Source of the DNA: Peribacillus asahii
GTDB lineage: Bacteria > Bacillota > Bacilli > Bacillales > DSM-1321
DNA length: 64,000 nt
Direction: 5' to 3'
Assembly (NCBI RefSeq): GCF_004006295.1
Contig: NZ_CP026095.1
Coordinates: 854,001-918,000 of the forward strand
The stretch's first letter is position 1. Each line of letters starts with the position of its first letter. The notes below the pieces were generated by a model that saw nothing but the letters and a program-made list of their open reading frames with translations, did not search any database and was not told the DNA's origin. A program made the position numbers and the translations under genes. Below, in pieces: positions 16,397 through 24,843 of this stretch.

Positions 16397-16702
16397 ATGG
16401 GATTTGATGTGGTCTTATACAGTCGCGAAGGTCGTAAACTTCGACTAATCGAATTAACAGAACATCTCCATAATGAAATATTTGATTCAAATAAAATGTG
16501 GCGAAGTTATTCGGAACTTAGAAGATTAAGCGATTATTATCTTACTGACGAAATCTTTTCAGGAGAAAGGTTATCCAATCTAATTTCAGACCTTAATAAT
16601 TACAAATTATTTATTTCGGTCAATAAACTGAACGAATACGAGGAATTTATTAAACAAATTTCTAGGTCAGATATAGGTAAAGTCCATATTGCTGGCGATT
16701 AG
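16397..16702 (+). CDS. Hypothetical protein, about 101 aa
   Basis: ATG 16,397 (or GTG 16,385 with AAGGTGG nearby). It is a small acidic, helical soluble protein (GFDVVLYSREGRKLRLIELT, then HLHNEIFDSNKMWRSYSELR). No named family. The start MGFDVVLYS resembles small Bacillus proteins with unknown roles. It is a single-gene unit between R13 and R14. Confidence 0.6.
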   Translation: MGFDVVLYSREGRKLRLIELTEHLHNEIFDSNKMWRSYSELRRLSDYYLTDEIFSGERLSNLISDLNNYKLFISVNKLNEYEEFIKQISRSDIGKVHIAGD

Positions 16703-16714
16703 TAAACATCACAT

Positions 16715-16799
16715 CCTTATTCAACTATAGGGTGCGATACTTGAATAAGAGGTATCGCTTTTCTTATTGTGCTAAGGGGCAGTTTAGTTCAATAAGAAT
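16715..16799 (+). repeat. Intergenic repeat R14 with built-in terminator
   Basis: TCCTTATTCAACTATAGGGT, the hairpin GCGATAC...GTATCGC followed by TTTTC, then CTTATTGTGCTAAGGGGCAG and TTTAGTTCAATAAGAA. Confidence 0.75.
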
Positions 16800-16881
16800 T
16801 TACGCTTATTTTGGAAATCATTGTTATAATGGAGTGAGAAATCGTCGTTAGGAAAGTTGCTGTTCAAGGGGAGTATAAAGT

Positions 16882-17349
16882 ATGAAATCTAAAAAGACAG
16901 TAGTGATTATTGCTTTCAGTATAATATGTATAGCTATCATAATAAATCTATTAAAAAAGGATTTATGGGATGTAAACGAAGAGTTGTTAAAAGAAAAAGT
17001 AGTATCAATTGGACATTCCGTTGAAACGATAAATTTATTAGATGTAACACCATTTGACTGGGATGTAGTATATTCCTTTAAACCATATACCCCGAAAGAA
17101 AATATATATGAAACGGTAGGTTATAAATGGGATACTATTAGCGAAACTGTAAATGAAGGAATGAATCAAATTGTATTTTTGAAAGATGGAAAAGTAGTCT
17201 GCTATTTATATGGGTATCCTGAGAATAATGGATATGGTATATCTTTTGAGTCTGAGGATTATAAAGATACTGGTTATATGCTTAATGTTAAGGATGATCT
17301 AAATTTTCAAGTAGAAAGAAGCAACAGTGTCGTATATTTGGGAAACTAA
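16882..17349 (+). CDS. Membrane-anchored hypothetical protein, 155 aa
   Basis: 155 aa from ATG 16,882, with AAGGGGAG upstream. One N-terminal membrane helix (VVIIAFSIICIAIIINLL, about residues 7-24) leads to a soluble domain expected outside the cell. That domain has DVTPFDWDVVYSFKPYTPKE and a strand-turn part (NQIVFLKDGKVVCYLYGYPE). The pattern 'FDWD.vY.F.PY' recurs in Bacillus orphans of unknown function. It is the last gene of the array. Confidence 0.65.
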   Translation: MKSKKTVVIIAFSIICIAIIINLLKKDLWDVNEELLKEKVVSIGHSVETINLLDVTPFDWDVVYSFKPYTPKENIYETVGYKWDTISETVNEGMNQIVFLKDGKVVCYLYGYPENNGYGISFESEDYKDTGYMLNVKDDLNFQVERSNSVVYLGN

Positions 17350-17361
17350 ACAAGGATATGA

Positions 17362-17400
17362 TTTCTTCAACTAACGGATAGCTTTAACACAATAAGGAAT
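17362..17400 (+). repeat. Intergenic repeat R15 (left half only)
   Basis: TTTCTTCAACTAACGGATAG then CTTTAACACAATAAGGA. The array's repeat series ends here, truncated. Confidence 0.6.
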
Positions 17401-17591
17401 AAAATTAAAGAGCCTAAAATATGCAAGGCTTTATGCACTACTATACAAGAATGACGTGACCTTAAGAAGGTCGCGTTTTTTTAACTATTGAATTAAAAGT
17501 TACACATTTTGAGGGAGATGGAAGAGGATTCTTGGAATAAGAGGGAGCCGGATGAGAGTAACGGAAGGATACAGTATATTTGCTGAGGCAG

Positions 17592-17728
17592 CTTTTTTAT
17601 TTCGCAATCTCCTAAGTTCTAGTTTCATATCATTTAGCTTTTTACAAGCTGGCACGTTCCGAGACCCATAACTTATTTTTTGTGGCAATCCAATCAACCT
17701 TAGCTTGTAAGTGTTCATTATGTAATTT
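17592..17728 (-). pseudogene. Remnant of a second tnpC-like gene (3' end)
   Basis: About 135 bp align with the 3' end of the intact tnpC-like gene (18,686-18,825) at roughly 80% identity with small indels. On the minus strand the end reads KKLNDMKLELRRLRNKK, against VKKLNDMELELRRLRNKK in the intact gene. Frameshifts break the upstream part and no start is present. It lies on the other side of the AIM24 copy, in the same orientation as the intact gene, so it marks either an older copy of the transposition module or a partial duplication. Confidence 0.7.
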
Positions 17729-17820
17729 ATCGATATATCGGTATTCTGTTTAAATTGGTATAATTTATATATAATTACAAAAAAACACAGTAATACAAAA
17801 TGATTTTAGGAGGTAAAATT

Positions 17821-18608
17821 ATGAATAATCACGATATTGATTACAAGATTTATGGGGATGATATGCAATTTGTTGAGGTTGAATTGGATCCCAAAGAAAC
17901 AGTAATAGCTGAAGCTGGCAGTTTGATGATGATGGAAGATGGAATTAAGATGGAGACCATTTTTGGTGATGGGGCAAATGGCGGCGGTGGAGGCTTAATG
18001 GGCAAGCTGTTTAGTGCTGGAAAACGAGTACTTACCGGTGAAAGTCTATTTATGACGGCTTATACAAATGAAGGAATGGGGAAAAAATGTGTCTCCTTTG
18101 CATCACCATACCCAGGTAAAATTATTCCGATGGATTTAAGCACATTAGGCGGAAAAATAATCTGTCAAAAGGATGCTTTTTTAGCAGCCGCAAAAGGTGT
18201 TTCAGTTGGAATTGAATTTCAAAGGAAAATCGGTGTTGGATTTTTTGGGGGGAAGGTTTTGTTATGCAACGTCTTGAAGGGGATGGACTTGCTTTTGTTC
18301 ACGCTGGTGGCACCATTATTAAGAAGGACCTCCTTCCTGGTCAAACAATGCGTATTGATACTGGTTGCTTGGTAGCAATGACGAGTGATGTCAGTTACGA
18401 TATAGAGTTTGCTAAAGGAATCAAAACAGCATTATTTGGTGGGGAGGGGTTATTTTTGGCAACGTTGAGTGGTCCAGGCTCCATATGGATACAATCCCTT
18501 CCATTCAGTAGACTTGCTAGTCGCGTCTTTGCTGCTATGCCGCATAATGGCAAATCAACGGATGAAGGCGGTATAGGTAACTTATTTAATTTGTTCAGTG
18601 ATAAGTAA
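17821..18608 (+). pseudogene. Second AIM24/TIGR00266-family gene, one-base frameshift
   Basis: Full-length family member (about 262 aa if repaired) carried inside the element. The N-terminal part, from MNNHDIDYKIYGDDMQFVEV to GIEFQRKIGVGFFGG, is in one frame. The rest (MQRLEGDGLAFVHAGG to FNLFSDK) is in the next. The switch is at the G6 run 18,247-18,252; one more G would restore FFGGEGFVMQRL as in the other copy. AGGAGG precedes ATG 17,821. It is about 80% identical to the split copy at the element's edge but clearly distinct. It could be phase-variable, a pseudogene, or a homopolymer sequencing error. Family function is unknown; AIM24 is a mitochondrial homologue. Confidence 0.8.
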
Positions 18609-18609
18609 T

Positions 18610-18656
18610 AAAAAAAGAGGTTGGAACCGTTGCTGACGGAACCAATCTCTTAGTTC
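18610..18656. terminator. Terminator between convergent AIM24 copy and tnp operon
   Basis: AGAGGTTGG..CCGT, then ACGG..CCAATCTCT, forms a hairpin with an A-run on the left and a T-run on the right. It serves both the AIM24 copy and the leftward tnp operon. Confidence 0.7.
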
Positions 18657-18658
18657 CA

Positions 18659-19219
18659 TTATTCATTATTAATCGAAACAACATTTCCTTTTTTATTTCG
18701 TAATCTCCTAAGTTCTAGTTCCATATCATTTAGTTTTTTAACAAGCTCGGCACGTTCCAAGTTCAACAACTCATTTTTTTCGGCAAGTCGATTAACCTCA
18801 GTTTGCAATTGTTCATTATGCAGTTTCAAATTATTAAATTCTATTTGATCTATAATGGCTCTATCAAGGAAATCCTCAAGTTCTGACATTCGTTTCTGTG
18901 TCTTTTCTTGTTTATTTTTTGGTAGTAGGTCTTGCTTTTCAATATCTTCAATACGTTTTTCAATATAAAAACGTAGAGTATTCGGATTATTATAGATGGT
19001 GCTTTTAGAAATGTTTATCTCATTACACACCTCACGCATATTGAATTTTATGGAATTTACTACTTTAAGTGCCTTATAAATACGCTCCTCAGCTTCTAGA
19101 AAGTATTTTTCAATCTTAATAAACTGTTCTTGGGTATTTTCTTTATAATGATTAAAATCGCTCATACTAAACTGTTTTAAACGGTTCTGGGTTGCGGCAA
19201 TAATGTTTTCTCTTTCCAT
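18659..19219 (-). CDS. tnpC: TnpC-like/DUF6262-like coiled-coil accessory protein
   Basis: 186 aa, starting ATG 19,219 within the upstream recombinase gene (43-bp overlap). The N-terminal third has a winged-helix-like block, VNSIKFNMREVCNEINISKS followed by TIYNNPNTLRFYIEKRI, the 'aV...aGvS..tLY.np.lr..I' pattern of DUF6262/TnpC proteins that sit next to tyrosine recombinases. The C-terminal half is a continuous coiled coil (NEQLQTEVNRLAEKNELLNL, then ERAELVKKLNDMELELRRLR). In Tn554, TnpC (about 125 aa) influences the efficiency and orientation of transposition. The symbol follows that analogy. Confidence 0.7.
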   Translation of the reverse strand: MERENIIAATQNRLKQFSMSDFNHYKENTQEQFIKIEKYFLEAEERIYKALKVVNSIKFNMREVCNEINISKSTIYNNPNTLRFYIEKRIEDIEKQDLLPKNKQEKTQKRMSELEDFLDRAIIDQIEFNNLKLHNEQLQTEVNRLAEKNELLNLERAELVKKLNDMELELRRLRNKKGNVVSINNE

Positions 19220-21090
19220 TTTTCTGCTTCCTCTTCAATCAATTTAATGTTCCCAATAATTTCTGCCAATTGGGGGTATTTGTTTTGAACTGTTTCAAGT
19301 CCGATTATACTTATCTCATCTTTAAGTAACATTAACTCAGGGTTCAATTTTCGCTCAATATACTTTTTGATACCTTTTAATTCTCTTTCAAATTCATTAC
19401 GATACTTTGTATTTTTTTTGTACAAGCTTTCATTGTATGCAATGATGCTAGCTTTTTCCTGAAATCTTTTTACCGAATGTGGTAAATCGTCTAACGAATG
19501 AATCTGAACACCGAGATAATAAGCATCATTAATACTTGATATATATTGATTCCGTTCGCATAGTTTGTTGAAGGACTTCGCACATATACCTAATTCCATA
19601 TCTGCAATCGGGTTATTAGTTCTTGAAAGTACAGATACGATCTCGTTTATATCCTTGAAAATATTAAGTTTATTCTTTTTCAAAAACTTATTTATTTGGT
19701 CATAAATTTCTTGATATTGCTCAGATTGAAGTTCTTCTCTTATATATTTATCAGAGGATTTATTTGTATCTGTGATAAGTGTCGAACCGTCCTTAGATGA
19801 CCTTTTCATCAACGTTTCGACAGCATTTACCTCTAATTTTTCCATCTCTTGAAGTCGAATATAATGTTGGGTCATTTCTTCGGTTAAATGGTTCATATGT
19901 TGACGAATCCAATCTAAATGATAACCCTTATTGTATAAAATCGTAGCTAGTACGACTCGATATTGATGGAAAGTAACATAGTATATATCTTTATCCATTT
20001 CATCATTTGGAACAAAATCTAGTGTTTTAAAATTTCTCTTTCTCGTCACGGCAAATTGGTTTACTTCGTGGTCGATAATTTTATCAATCTGGAATTCATT
20101 TTGATGTCGATAAAAGAATTGCACGAGGCGAATACGTAACATCGTTTTTGATACTGCCATTCCTTTATCATTAACAAACAAATATTGAGACTTCCTTCTT
20201 TCTCTGTATATCTCAGTAAGTGTTTTATAAGCAAGTAGGGCATTTTCTGTAATAAAACTTCTAGTCCATTTGAAATCTTTTTCTTTCACTGTCTTGTAAG
20301 TCTTAAAGTTGAGATGATGAAAGGCTTTAGGCTCACCCTTAACCCTTGTTTCTTCCAACCTATTTACTTCCAAAATTCTAAATTCGCCAATACGCATTCC
20401 CGTTTCAGCTAATAAAACAATCATACAGGCAGCTGCGCGTTGAGTGATGCGTAAATTCTCATTGCGTAAATCTTTAATGGCGATAGAAATTATTTTATTG
20501 TGTATATGTATCGGAACAAATTTATGTTTTCCTCGTTCTCTCTCAGCCTTAATTTTTCTGCCATCAATCTTGTTAAGATACTTATAACACTCAGAAAAAT
20601 TAACACCCGATACTCTAAGTTCTATCTCCGACAAAAACATCTTAATGGCCTGTTTTTGATCTGATAGATTACGTTCCGATCGAGCGTCAGCTAAAAATTC
20701 TTTTAGAAAAGAAGTATCAATAAGATTTGGATAGAACATATGATGTTCGGACAAATAATTAATAAAATTTCTTATGGTGTAGAATTTTTTCTTTAGAGTT
20801 GTAAAACGATTATGTTTATTAAATAACTCTCTTAAAATCATATATTTAGCGTAATTCTTATATGTTATATCTAGTTGCCTAAAATCGTAACTATATGCCC
20901 AATCCTCACCTGGAAATCTTTTGAATTCGTTAAAGACCCATAAATCATCTGCGAAATTTATAGTAGGAGTTACAGAAAAATCTACAAAAGTTTTGGGTTT
21001 TATATCGATAAGTTGCGCCCGCACATTTGTATAAGTTGGTAATTCCTTTACGGACTCAAACATCGTCTGAAACATCTTGCTCAACTCCAA
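19177..21090 (-). CDS. Tyrosine recombinase 3 (Tn554 TnpB-sized)
   Basis: 637 aa (start TTG 21,090; ATG 21,075 with GGAG upstream is possible). The C-terminal half holds the catalytic domain: first Arg in LLAETGMRIGEFRILEVN, the His-x-x-Arg equivalent in FHQYRVVLATILYNKG, then WIRQHMNHLTEEMTQHYIRL with the His and the nucleophilic Tyr (QHY). The N-terminal half resembles a core-binding domain (RNFINYLSEHHMFYPNLIDT). A long extra C-terminal tail (about 200 aa, helical) follows the Tyr. Its size matches Tn554 TnpB (630 aa). It overlaps the gene before it by 35 bp, so it is one operon. Confidence 0.8.
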   Translation of the reverse strand: MELSKMFQTMFESVKELPTYTNVRAQLIDIKPKTFVDFSVTPTINFADDLWVFNEFKRFPGEDWAYSYDFRQLDITYKNYAKYMILRELFNKHNRFTTLKKKFYTIRNFINYLSEHHMFYPNLIDTSFLKEFLADARSERNLSDQKQAIKMFLSEIELRVSGVNFSECYKYLNKIDGRKIKAERERGKHKFVPIHIHNKIISIAIKDLRNENLRITQRAAACMIVLLAETGMRIGEFRILEVNRLEETRVKGEPKAFHHLNFKTYKTVKEKDFKWTRSFITENALLAYKTLTEIYRERRKSQYLFVNDKGMAVSKTMLRIRLVQFFYRHQNEFQIDKIIDHEVNQFAVTRKRNFKTLDFVPNDEMDKDIYYVTFHQYRVVLATILYNKGYHLDWIRQHMNHLTEEMTQHYIRLQEMEKLEVNAVETLMKRSSKDGSTLITDTNKSSDKYIREELQSEQYQEIYDQINKFLKKNKLNIFKDINEIVSVLSRTNNPIADMELGICAKSFNKLCERNQYISSINDAYYLGVQIHSLDDLPHSVKRFQEKASIIAYNESLYKKNTKYRNEFERELKGIKKYIERKLNPELMLLKDEISIIGLETVQNKYPQLAEIIGNIKLIEEEAEKWKEKTLLPQPRTV

Positions 21091-23419
21091 TTTTTTCGAG
21101 TAGTCTTACATAATAGGCTGTATATAACTTAAGTTCAGCGTCGATTAGACTTCGTTCTTGGCTATTTAATGTACTCTCTTTAAGTGTTTTTAGCCTTGTT
21201 ATGTGTTTCTTAAATAACGGTATTCTATTCACAGTGGTAGCGAAATGAGGACAAACAAGGCATTTGTATTGTTCATCGTCAATTACACAACCTTTTTGTG
21301 TACATCCACCAAGTCCCTGTTCCACTGGATTAAGTTCCTCAACATCTTTTTCATTTAAAATGTTTCCATAAACATCAACTCCCGAAATTGTCACTCCCGC
21401 AAATATTTCGGCATATTCTTGAGCTTCAGTTGTTTTACGGTAATACTTCCTAGCTGTGTGAACACCATTACCAGCCATTTCAGCGATTACAGCAGTCGGT
21501 AGTCCATCGTTTATACCTTCGGTATATATAGTGTCTATAAAAGTAGTTCGAAGATCATAAGGACGATATTTGCCATCAAGTTGTCCTTCTAGTTTTTTTT
21601 GAATCTTAGAAAAGACATTCCAAAATTGATAGATAAAATCTACGATCCTACCTTTTCTTTGGGCATCTTCTTTCACAAATATATATTTTGCAATATCTGC
21701 ACTAGCTTTACTATGTGCATCTTCTGTGAGACGTATAGCCTTTTCAATAAGGTTAATCTTTTCAATCGCTAGGGTTAACTTAATCTTTTGGTTGCCGGTT
21801 ACTTTTGAATAATATTGAATTACTCCAGTTTGCTCAGATTTTTCTAAAATACAGTCTCTATCTAAATTTAAAATTTCGCCCGAACGAAGTTTAGTTGTTG
21901 CAGCCAAATTAAAAATTATGTAACAAAGTTCTCCCATAATACTTCGTGATCTTTGTTCTTGAAACTTTTTAGAAAATAAATCGACATCGTGTTTAGTCAT
22001 TGGGTTACCGCCATCATAATCTTGTGGTTTTTGCTTGAGTATATCGATTAACAATTGCGGAATTTGATATTTATCTTTATAAAATCTCAAATAAGCTCTA
22101 CAATTCTTGACATAACAATTCATTGTGCTTGTTTCTTTACTTCCTATATAGAAACTCCATTGTTCCAACAAATCCACATCAACATAATCATTAAGTTCGT
22201 TTAATTGTTTATAGATAGAGATACAATTCAGAAATTCAATGACCGTATAAATATTTCTTGCCACCGAACTTACCGACATACTAGACTGTTTCCAAACGTA
22301 ATGTTTTAAATCTTCACGAAGAGACTTATCTTTAATTTGTAAAAAATCAATACCATAGGGCCTATTTTTACTAGTGTTTGCATAACTATCAGAAGGTATT
22401 AGTTGCCATCTATTTTCAAACGGCACCTCTTCAAAAGGATTATAAGGAATTAATTTATATCCTCTTTCATAGTAAACCGAAAAAGAGTTTTTTCCTAAAA
22501 TGTGTTCGTTGTAGAGTGTTCCCTCAAAGATATTGTGTTGAATGTTCTGCTCTTTTATAACCTTACAAAGATATGTATAAAATCGAACGAGATATCGAGA
22601 AAGTGTATAACTACTATCAGTACTTGCACGAAATACATAATTCAGCCTCTGATTCTGATAAAACCGATACTGCTTTTTGAAAACTTCAAATGTAAAGTCA
22701 GTAATGGATTGAGGTTCTTTATCCACCGCCATTAAACTGTACCGTAACAAGTATAAAAAACATCTTAACAAAGGGGTCTGTCGATTCTCACTTTGATAAA
22801 ATCCTATAAGTAAGTTTTTTATTTCAACTTTAGAAATGTTTAAGTTAAGTATGTTAGAATTACTACTCTTATTATCTCTCGTTATCATTTGATCTTCCGG
22901 AATAAAATGCAACTGATCTAGTGAGCTCTCAAGAGGGAAGTTAGTGCCAACTCTATCTACTAGATACTCGTCTATTTCTAAGAACTTTCGTTCTTCCCAA
23001 ATTAGAAATTCTTTATTTTCTTTGATTTCATTAAAACCTTCCGTATTCAAATGTACATTTTCTATTAGGTAATGATATAAATCTGACAACATTTTTCTTG
23101 CATTTCTTTGAATTAAACGCAGTTCGCTGGAGGACCGGTCACCCCAATTTCGAACACGGATAATCTTCATACTTAAACAATACTGTTTCCAAGAAATGAG
23201 TTCGATAGTGTAGTTTCCAAATATGGTAATTAAGTATTCTTCAAAACATTTTATAATTGTCTGACGGTTATGTCTTGTAAAAATTCGTTGTGAATAATCA
23301 TCCTCAAAAAAGTTCAAAAATAAGGACTTAAATTTTTCATCTTTTAGGTGTGTTTGTATATGCTGTTTAACAGTTGTTACTTCTTGATTGTTTAGTTTAT
23401 CATCTGTCCGTCGTCTCAC
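21056..23419 (-). CDS. Tyrosine recombinase 2, large (787 aa)
   Basis: It starts at GTG 23,419, in a GTGA overlap with the stop of recombinase 1. The catalytic domain contains the first Arg in TTKLRSGEILNLDRDC, the second Arg box in YRPYDLRTTFIDTIYTEG, then AEMAGNGVHTARKYYRKT with the Tyr. The C-terminus has a Cys-rich, possibly metal-binding patch (GCTQKGCVIDDEQYKCLVCP, plus a following His). In the middle box the usual His of HxxR is Tyr-Asp (YDLR) and the later His is replaced in GNG, so it may be a divergent enzyme or a structural partner. No counterpart of this size exists in the classical Tn554 pair. Confidence 0.75.
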   Translation of the reverse strand: MRRRTDDKLNNQEVTTVKQHIQTHLKDEKFKSLFLNFFEDDYSQRIFTRHNRQTIIKCFEEYLITIFGNYTIELISWKQYCLSMKIIRVRNWGDRSSSELRLIQRNARKMLSDLYHYLIENVHLNTEGFNEIKENKEFLIWEERKFLEIDEYLVDRVGTNFPLESSLDQLHFIPEDQMITRDNKSSNSNILNLNISKVEIKNLLIGFYQSENRQTPLLRCFLYLLRYSLMAVDKEPQSITDFTFEVFKKQYRFYQNQRLNYVFRASTDSSYTLSRYLVRFYTYLCKVIKEQNIQHNIFEGTLYNEHILGKNSFSVYYERGYKLIPYNPFEEVPFENRWQLIPSDSYANTSKNRPYGIDFLQIKDKSLREDLKHYVWKQSSMSVSSVARNIYTVIEFLNCISIYKQLNELNDYVDVDLLEQWSFYIGSKETSTMNCYVKNCRAYLRFYKDKYQIPQLLIDILKQKPQDYDGGNPMTKHDVDLFSKKFQEQRSRSIMGELCYIIFNLAATTKLRSGEILNLDRDCILEKSEQTGVIQYYSKVTGNQKIKLTLAIEKINLIEKAIRLTEDAHSKASADIAKYIFVKEDAQRKGRIVDFIYQFWNVFSKIQKKLEGQLDGKYRPYDLRTTFIDTIYTEGINDGLPTAVIAEMAGNGVHTARKYYRKTTEAQEYAEIFAGVTISGVDVYGNILNEKDVEELNPVEQGLGGCTQKGCVIDDEQYKCLVCPHFATTVNRIPLFKKHITRLKTLKESTLNSQERSLIDAELKLYTAYYVRLLEKIGVEQDVSDDV

Positions 23420-24756
23420 AGATTTAAACCCTTCTTAGTTAGTTCGTCTTGCTTGATAGCGAAATCAATTAAATCATCTTCTGTAGGGTTAAAATACTTC
23501 TTAACACTGTTTATATTTGAATGACGCATAACGTGAGCTAACTTGAACTCATCAAACTCTTCTTGTAACACTTTAAACATCGCAAAACCGTGACGAAAAC
23601 GATGGTTCAAATTGTCAGTTTTCTTTCCTTTATCAACTTTAATCCCAATTTCTTTAAAAATTTTTTTCATAATCTCATTCCAACCTCCACCGGATATTGG
23701 TTTATAGTTCTTACTAATAAAAACATATGCGTTTCTATCAATATCGATTTGGCTAACTTTATCGGCTATATTCTTCTCGGAGTAGTTTTGGTATGCTTTA
23801 TCACTCATTGAAAAAGGGGAGGTAGTTTCATCAATATATTCCTGAATCAAATCAAACGTTGTAGGTAGAATTTTAACAATCTGAAAACCGTTATCTTCTT
23901 CATAATATTCATCTTTATTGTAAGTATCGCGTGATATAACCGGTAAACAACCTTTTGCTTTTTGCCAAGGTTCATCTGTAAAACGATTCCTTAATATTAA
24001 TCGGCATTTGCCTTTTTGCTTTGTTATGTCCTCGCCTTGAATGTCCTCCAAGGTTAAACCTAAAACCTCACCAATTCTAAGTCCGTATTCGTACATCAAT
24101 TTAACAATAATCTTCTCTCGTAGTGTATATTTATCCTCAATTAGCTTTATGATATCCAAATACTCAGAGTACCTTATGTATTTTGGAACTACCTTCGTTT
24201 TAATTTCCTTTAAGTTCATTGAGTATGTTTGTACTTCTAGTGCGTTAGCTTTAGAGTTAAAAGCACTTCCACTACCTATGATTTTTTTCGTTCCACTTAT
24301 TTCTTCAAATATGCTGTTTTTAATTCCTAAATAACGAAAAAAACTTCTATACACGCCCAAATAATTATTTACAGTATCATTCTTTCGAACGGTCTTAAAG
24401 TCATACGATATATATTGCCCAATACCTTGACCACCTTGAAGGAAAGCTATAATTTTATTCTTATCATCCACATCTAAATATCTTATTTCAGTGTTAAAAA
24501 GCTCAATGTATGAGTAAAGCAATTTCAAAGCACGAAGTGCTAATTCTCTTTTGCTAAATCCCTCATTTCCTAATTCTCCATTCAGATATTTATAAGTATC
24601 AAAATAAACTTTCCCATTCGTGCCTATAACCATCATATATGTAAAATCGTTATATTCTTTGGTGATACCAGCTACCATAACTTCATATGGCTTATTTTCT
24701 CTAAGCCTCTTATACTTAACTCCAAAATACCCCTTATATTCAATAATCTTATCCAC
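23416..24756 (-). CDS. tnpA: Tyrosine recombinase 1 (TnpA-like, 446 aa)
   Basis: It starts at GTG 24,756 with AGGTGG close upstream. It has a SAM-like core-binding domain (NYLGVYRSFFRYLGIKNSIF), then a catalytic domain with MYEYGLRIGEVLGLTLED (Arg), HRFRHGFAMFKV (His-x-x-Arg) and AHVMRHSNINSVKKYFNPTE (His, Tyr). All catalytic residues are present. It is the first gene of a four-gene operon at the right end of the element, in the position of tnpA in Tn554, though longer (Tn554 TnpA about 361 aa). A phased TCTCTAA repeat array lies just upstream (24,769-24,816). Confidence 0.8.
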   Translation of the reverse strand: MDKIIEYKGYFGVKYKRLRENKPYEVMVAGITKEYNDFTYMMVIGTNGKVYFDTYKYLNGELGNEGFSKRELALRALKLLYSYIELFNTEIRYLDVDDKNKIIAFLQGGQGIGQYISYDFKTVRKNDTVNNYLGVYRSFFRYLGIKNSIFEEISGTKKIIGSGSAFNSKANALEVQTYSMNLKEIKTKVVPKYIRYSEYLDIIKLIEDKYTLREKIIVKLMYEYGLRIGEVLGLTLEDIQGEDITKQKGKCRLILRNRFTDEPWQKAKGCLPVISRDTYNKDEYYEEDNGFQIVKILPTTFDLIQEYIDETTSPFSMSDKAYQNYSEKNIADKVSQIDIDRNAYVFISKNYKPISGGGWNEIMKKIFKEIGIKVDKGKKTDNLNHRFRHGFAMFKVLQEEFDEFKLAHVMRHSNINSVKKYFNPTEDDLIDFAIKQDELTKKGLNL

Positions 24757-24768
24757 ATATCCACCTAC

Positions 24769-24816
24769 TCTCTAAAATCCCTAGTAATCTCTAAGTTTCT
24801 CTAATAAATCTCTCAA
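24769..24816 (-). repeat. Phased TCTCTAA direct-repeat array upstream of the recombinase operon
   Basis: TCTCTAA occurs at 24,769, 24,788 and 24,798; the near copies TCCCTAG at 24,778 and TCTCTCAA at 24,809 fill the gaps. The five units are 9-11 bp apart, one helical turn. It lies between the recombinase start and the right inverted repeat, so it is a likely protein-binding array (recombinase arm sites or autoregulation). Confidence 0.55.
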
Positions 24817-24843
24817 TCCTCTTATAAATAAACATATCATAAT

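Larger units (their letters stand above)
17350..17820. other. Junction region between orphan array and second AIM24 copy
   Basis: It holds repeat R15 (left half), the tnpC remnant at 17,592-17,728 and the AT-rich leader of the AIM24 copy (TATAAT near 17,758, AGGAGG before the ATG). No intact gene. Confidence 0.5.

Noticed and set aside
7671..17400. CRISPR array
   Set aside because: The repeats are 75-95 bp, vary in the middle, and are separated by genes and not by uniform spacers; no cas genes.
7671..17400. Classical integron
   Set aside because: There is no IntI-type integrase or attI, and repeat boundaries do not show the attC core sites; the tyrosine recombinases are of the Tn554 type and lie at the element end.
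22378..22735. Plus-strand frames inside recombinase 2
   Set aside because: Antisense shadows of an intact long gene without start signals.
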